Below are positions 7,619 through 10,534 of a stretch of DNA of 10,534 nt, piece by piece; the stretch's first letter is position 1; each line of letters opens with the position of its first letter. The position numbers and the translations under genes were made by a program. The notes under the pieces were generated by a model, which searched no databases, was not told where the DNA came from, and saw only the letters and a list, made by a program, of their open reading frames with translations. The stretch is from NCBI GenBank assembly GCA_039188505.1, contig JBCCZC010000187.1, forward strand, positions 1 through 10,534, read 5' to 3'. Source of the DNA: JBCCZC01 sp039188505. Its GTDB lineage: Bacteria; Pseudomonadota; Gammaproteobacteria; Xanthomonadales; SZUA-38.

Positions 7619-9199
7619 ATGCGCGCATTGGATCACGAGGAAGTGGGGACGATCTTCTCCGTGGAGGCAACGCGCTTCGGGCTGCGGCTGTCGGCGCCTC
7701 GCGGCAAGGCGGGCGTTGCGCTCAATACCTATCTCATGACCTCGCACGAGGATCGGCACGTGCTCGGCGTCGTGCAGCGGGCCGAGGACGACCGTCTATG
7801 GATGAATCCCGTCGGCGAGGTGGTGCGCGGGCGTTTCAGCCGGGGGGTGAGTCAGTACCCGGTTCCCGGTGTCCCCGTCGTCCGTCCCGATCCGCGCTTC
7901 CTCGAGGCCCTGCTTGGCGGCGGCAACCGCAACCGGTTCTCCCTGGGGGCGGTGGACGTCGCCGGGGAGAATGTCACGATCGGACTCAATCCGAGCCTGC
8001 TGTTCGGCCGGCACCTCGCCATCGTCGGCCAGTCCGGCGCGGGCAAGTCCTGGGCCGTTGCGAACCTGCTGCAGCGAACGACCGAGAGCATGCCGAACGC
8101 GCACGTCGTGGTGCTCGATCTGCACGGCGAGTACTGGTGGAAGGATCGGGAGGGCAAGGTCCATGCGGCGTTCAAGGCCGGCACGGCCCGCGGGGTCGAT
8201 GCCCGGCAGCTCGAGATTCCCTACTGGATCTTGACCTTTGCGGAACTCGTGGACGTGCTGGTCGACCGCAGAGACCCCCACGCGAGCACGCAGATCGCCT
8301 TTCTCCGGGAAACGGTCGAGTACCTCCGTCGCAAGGCCAATCCCGGGGACTCGAACAGCTATATCACCGTCGATACGCCGGTCTTCTTCCCGCTCGAGGG
8401 GCTCTTCGAAGCGATCAAGGAAGCCAACGACCAGATGCTCGATTTCGGCAAGACCGAGGGGCCGCTCTACGGCAAGTTCGATGAGCTGCTGCTGCGCTTC
8501 GAGAGTCGGATGACCGACAATCGGTACGACTTCCTCTTCAAGCCGAAGAAGCGAAAGAGCTCAGCTTCGCTCGAATCGCTCCTGCGCGAGTTCGTGGGAC
8601 TGGGGCCGAGGCCCGCGGCCGTGACCGTCATCGACATGAGCGGCATTCCCTTCGACGTGCGGCCGACGGTCTCCGCCCAGGTCGGGCGCCTTGCATTCGA
8701 GTTCAACTATTGGAACCCCGATCGCCGCGGCTTTCCGCTATTCCTGGTCTGCGAGGAGGCTCACGCCTACGTGCCGCGCGAAGCCGGCGGGCCCTACGAG
8801 GGTGCGCGGCGCTCGATGAATCGCATCGCTCGCGAGGGCCGGAAGTACGGTGTCGGTCTCTGCGTGGTCAGCCAGCGACCTCGCGACGTGTCGGAGACGG
8901 TGTTGGCCCAGTGCGGCAACTTCCTCTGCCTGCGACTCACGAATCCCGACGACCAGCGCTACGTTCGCCAGCTCGTGCCCGAGGGCGAGCGTGACCTCCT
9001 CGAGGCGCTGCCGGCGCTCCGGCGGGGCGAGGTCATCGCGCTGGGGGAGGCCCTGGACATGCCCACCCGGCTCCAGCTGTACCGCCCCAGCCCGGCGCCC
9101 CACTCGAAGGATGTCGATTTCAAGGCGGGCTGGACGGCCGACGCCGCGACGGCTGACGTCGCCGATATCGTCGACCGATGGCGCTGGCAGCGCCGCTGA
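7619..9199 (+). CDS. HerA-like ATPase (DUF87 family) with HAS-barrel-like N-terminus
   Basis: A 526-residue P-loop ATPase of the HerA/FtsK superfamily. The N-terminal 90 or so residues (GTIFSVEATRFGLRL...) look like the HAS barrel found ahead of HerA ATPase cores. Walker A is G137-Q-S-G-A-G-K143-S144. Walker B is the hydrophobic strand at about 373-378 followed by E379-E380-A-H, the acidic pair usual in HerA. The downstream RIAREGRKYG stretch holds the likely arginine finger, and SQRP the likely sensor glutamine. Family members form hexameric rings that translocate DNA, classically with the NurA nuclease in end resection; some bacterial relatives act in anti-phage systems with nuclease or Sir2 partners. 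No partner gene is seen here: it lies alone on the plus strand, divergent from the kinase operon and convergent with the GST genes. Its exact substrate and partner are therefore unknown. Length and motifs look complete. Its stop codon abuts the stop of the GST gene with no spacer. Confidence 0.94.
   Translation: MRALDHEEVGTIFSVEATRFGLRLSAPRGKAGVALNTYLMTSHEDRHVLGVVQRAEDDRLWMNPVGEVVRGRFSRGVSQYPVPGVPVVRPDPRFLEALLGGGNRNRFSLGAVDVAGENVTIGLNPSLLFGRHLAIVGQSGAGKSWAVANLLQRTTESMPNAHVVVLDLHGEYWWKDREGKVHAAFKAGTARGVDARQLEIPYWILTFAELVDVLVDRRDPHASTQIAFLRETVEYLRRKANPGDSNSYITVDTPVFFPLEGLFEAIKEANDQMLDFGKTEGPLYGKFDELLLRFESRMTDNRYDFLFKPKKRKSSASLESLLREFVGLGPRPAAVTVIDMSGIPFDVRPTVSAQVGRLAFEFNYWNPDRRGFPLFLVCEEAHAYVPREAGGPYEGARRSMNRIAREGRKYGVGLCVVSQRPRDVSETVLAQCGNFLCLRLTNPDDQRYVRQLVPEGERDLLEALPALRRGEVIALGEALDMPTRLQLYRPSPAPHSKDVDFKAGWTADAATADVADIVDRWRWQRR
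9180..9194. terminator. GC-rich hairpin at the HerA/GST gene junction (weak terminator candidate)
   Basis: GGCGCTGGCAGCGCC can fold into a 6-base-pair GC-rich stem with a GGC loop (7 bases each side are complementary around one G). It lies within the last codons of the HerA-like gene, just before its stop and just downstream of the convergent GST stop. No T-tract follows on either strand, so it is not a standard intrinsic terminator. It may slow polymerase or protect 3' ends, or be coding coincidence. Confidence 0.22.
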
Positions 9200-10105
9200 T
9201 CAGTCCGGCGAGATGCGGTAGCCGATTCGCGGGAAATGAACGTGGACCGCGCCGACGCGGTCATTCCGGTGCCGCACGATGATCGTATCCGGTGAGACGT
9301 GAAGCAGTTCGCCCGTCACGCCGCCACGCCGGGTGTCGTCCGGTTCCACGGTGACCTGTGCGCCGGCCTGAAGGCCGCCGAAACCCTCGGTTGGCGCTAC
9401 CGGCTCCGGCTCGAGGGCACGCGCTTCGTCCAGTGCGACGTCCGCTTCGATCGGCAGGCGTTCGCCTTCGCCGATCGCGGCCACACGCGTGTCCCAGGCC
9501 GCGAGCCGATCGAAACCGGCCAGGAGCTCGTCGGTACCGGCGAGCCCTTTCGACATCCAGATGAAGGGCCAGGCCTGCACGTCGAGCAGGGTGGGGTGAG
9601 GGCCACCGAGAAAGGCGCGGCCGTCGGCCAGCTGCTGCTCGAGCAGCGCGCAGTGTGCACGAAACTGGTCCGCGCGATGGGGCGCCTCCGCGGCCGCGCG
9701 GTCGAAGTCCACATCCGGAAACAGCTGTCGCCGGTCCGCGACGAAGGCTGGATCCCAGTGCGCAACGGTCTGGTCGATCGCGCGGTACAGCGCGCACCGA
9801 AAGAACGTGTCGGACCAGCGGTTCAGCATGAGCGCCAGGCCGCCGCATGCCGCTGGCAGGAGCGGATGCTGCGGCATCAGCTGGTCCAGCACCGTCGCGA
9901 TGCGCTGCGAGTCGATGTAGATGTCCGCGCCGTGCTGTAGCACCGGCGTGCCCCGATAGCCCCCGGTGAGGGCGACGAGGTCGTCCTTGGGCGGCATCAT
10001 CGGCGTCTCCACGGATCGCCAGGTTGCGCCTTTGCAGCCGAGCATCAAGAGCGCCTTCTGCGTGAACGGAGACGCGTCGTAATGGTGCAGGATGAGATCG
10101 GTCAT
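9200..10105 (-). CDS. Glutathione S-transferase family protein with an extra C-terminal beta-rich domain
   Basis: 301 residues from ATG 10105; GAAGAG lies a few bases upstream on the minus strand. The frame stays open to 10513, but that extension runs antiparallel to no recognisable domain and lies over the upstream GST gene, so it is rejected. Residues 1-80 are the thioredoxin-fold GST N-domain: SPFTQK at 12-17 near the glutathione site, cis-proline P54 in GTPVL, and the glutathione-binding D65-S66. Residues about 90-225 are the helical C-domain (FLGGPHPTLLDVQAWPF region). Residues about 236-301 form an additional domain ending in VHVHFPRIGYRI; normal GSTs of this type stop near 220-230. I recall similar tails on other proteobacterial GST-family proteins, but no function for them. 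Enzymatic role is probably glutathione conjugation or thiol-disulfide chemistry, substrate unknown. It overlaps the upstream GST gene by ATGA and so is probably translationally coupled. Confidence 0.92.
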   Translation of the reverse strand: MTDLILHHYDASPFTQKALLMLGCKGATWRSVETPMMPPKDDLVALTGGYRGTPVLQHGADIYIDSQRIATVLDQLMPQHPLLPAACGGLALMLNRWSDTFFRCALYRAIDQTVAHWDPAFVADRRQLFPDVDFDRAAAEAPHRADQFRAHCALLEQQLADGRAFLGGPHPTLLDVQAWPFIWMSKGLAGTDELLAGFDRLAAWDTRVAAIGEGERLPIEADVALDEARALEPEPVAPTEGFGGLQAGAQVTVEPDDTRRGGVTGELLHVSPDTIIVRHRNDRVGAVHVHFPRIGYRISPD

Positions 10106-10534
10106 GGTTGCTCTTCTTCGGGTCCTGATCCGAGCCGGTCGGCCCGCTGGCCGTAGAGGTGGTGGTAGCGTTCGCGCGGCACATGCTCTTCCTTGCCGAG
10201 GGCGAGTGCGCGCAGGACCGCGGGTCGTCGCTGCATCGCATCGAACCAGCGCGCGATGTGCGGAAACTGCTCGAGGTCCTGTCCCTGGCGCTCGCAAGGC
10301 GCGATCCAGGGCCAGCACGCCATGTCCGCGATCGAGTAGGTGCCCGCGATCCAATCGCGATCGGCGAGGCGGCCGTTGAGCACGCCGTACAGCCGATTCA
10401 CCTCGTCCGTGTAGCGGCGGATGCCGTAGGGGACCTGTTCGGTCGCGAATGCCCGGAAGTGATGCGCCTGGCCGGCCATCGGGCCGAGGCCTCCGACCTG
10501 CCAGAACAGCCACTTGAGGACCTCCAGGCGCGCG
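10102..10534 (-). CDS. yfcG: YfcG-like glutathione S-transferase / disulfide reductase (N-terminus outside window)
   Basis: The minus-strand frame is open from the window edge and ends at TGA 10102-10104. About 143 C-terminal residues are visible; the N-terminal thioredoxin-fold half lies beyond base 10534. The visible part is the helical GST C-domain and matches what I remember of E. coli YfcG closely: the KWLFWQVGGLGPM.GQ.HHF stretch, then RY..E..RLY.VLN.RL, then the N-capping motif YSIADMACWPW. YfcG is a Nu-class GST that uses two glutathione molecules and has disulfide-bond reductase activity; the symbol is given by that similarity alone. The apparent ATG at 10479 is an internal methionine within this conserved stretch, not the start. 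The stop overlaps the next GST start (ATGA), so the two form an operon, likely cytoplasmic thiol or stress metabolism. Confidence 0.92.
   Translation of the reverse strand, partial: ARLEVLKWLFWQVGGLGPMAGQAHHFRAFATEQVPYGIRRYTDEVNRLYGVLNGRLADRDWIAGTYSIADMACWPWIAPCERQGQDLEQFPHIARWFDAMQRRPAVLRALALGKEEHVPRERYHHLYGQRADRLGSGPEEEQP

Noticed and set aside
7372..8484. Long plus-strand frame (370 codons) covering the intergenic region and the first half of the HerA-like gene
   Set aside because: It overlaps the well-supported ATPase in another frame, has low-complexity Arg/Pro/Gly-rich composition and no recognisable domain. It is a high-GC shadow.
7619..9199. Reading the HerA-like gene as the core of an anti-phage defence system
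   Set aside because: No nuclease, Sir2, methylase, toxin or mobile-element gene is adjacent. The neighbours are complete signalling and metabolic genes, so the evidence is insufficient.
10106..10513. N-terminal extension of the downstream GST frame to 10513
   Set aside because: The extension overlaps the YfcG-like gene in another frame and is Arg/Pro-rich. The GST N-domain begins right after ATG 10105, which has its own ribosome binding site and an ATGA overlap.

Overview
The window is a GC-rich, gene-dense bacterial chromosomal segment. The protein types (HDFNN-class hybrid histidine kinases, a YfcG-type glutathione transferase, a signal-peptide plus beta-propeller sensor kinase) suggest a Proteobacterium, most likely a gammaproteobacterium. 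That is inferred from protein style only; no taxonomic marker gene is present. I see no tRNA, rRNA, insertion sequence, CRISPR array, integrase or phage gene.

Layout, left to right. (1) Bases 1-375, plus strand: the 3' end of a gene encoding a C-terminal receiver domain, most likely the tail of a hybrid histidine kinase that begins outside the window. (2) Bases 366-3821, minus strand: a soluble multi-PAS/GAF histidine kinase whose C-terminal receiver-like domain has lost every key residue I can align. (3) Bases 3818-7345 (frame open to 7393), minus strand: a membrane hybrid kinase with a signal peptide, a large two-component-regulator propeller region, a Y_Y_Y domain, one transmembrane helix, a HisKA/HATPase core and an intact receiver. 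Genes 3 and 2 form a minus-strand operon joined by a 4-base GTGA stop/start overlap. (4) Bases 7346-7618: a divergent intergenic region with a possible minus-strand promoter and an inverted repeat. (5) Bases 7619-9199, plus strand: a HerA/DUF87-type ATPase with a HAS-barrel-like N-terminus. (6) Bases 9200-10105 and 10102-10534, minus strand: two glutathione S-transferase genes joined by an ATGA overlap. The downstream one carries an extra C-terminal beta-rich domain; the upstream one is YfcG-like and cut by the window edge.

The left two thirds is a signalling cluster. The propeller kinase would sense a periplasmic cue and phosphorylate its own receiver. The co-translated PAS/GAF kinase would add cytoplasmic inputs but cannot use its own receiver. 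The receiver at bases 1-375 belongs to a convergent neighbour. No DNA-binding response regulator or Hpt protein lies in the window, so the output is unknown. The right third is ordinary accessory metabolism and ATPase content. The most unusual points are the degenerate receiver, the pairing of the two kinases, a HerA-like ATPase with no NurA partner in view, and gene ends packed tail to tail with no spacer. Nothing here is clearly a new kind of system.
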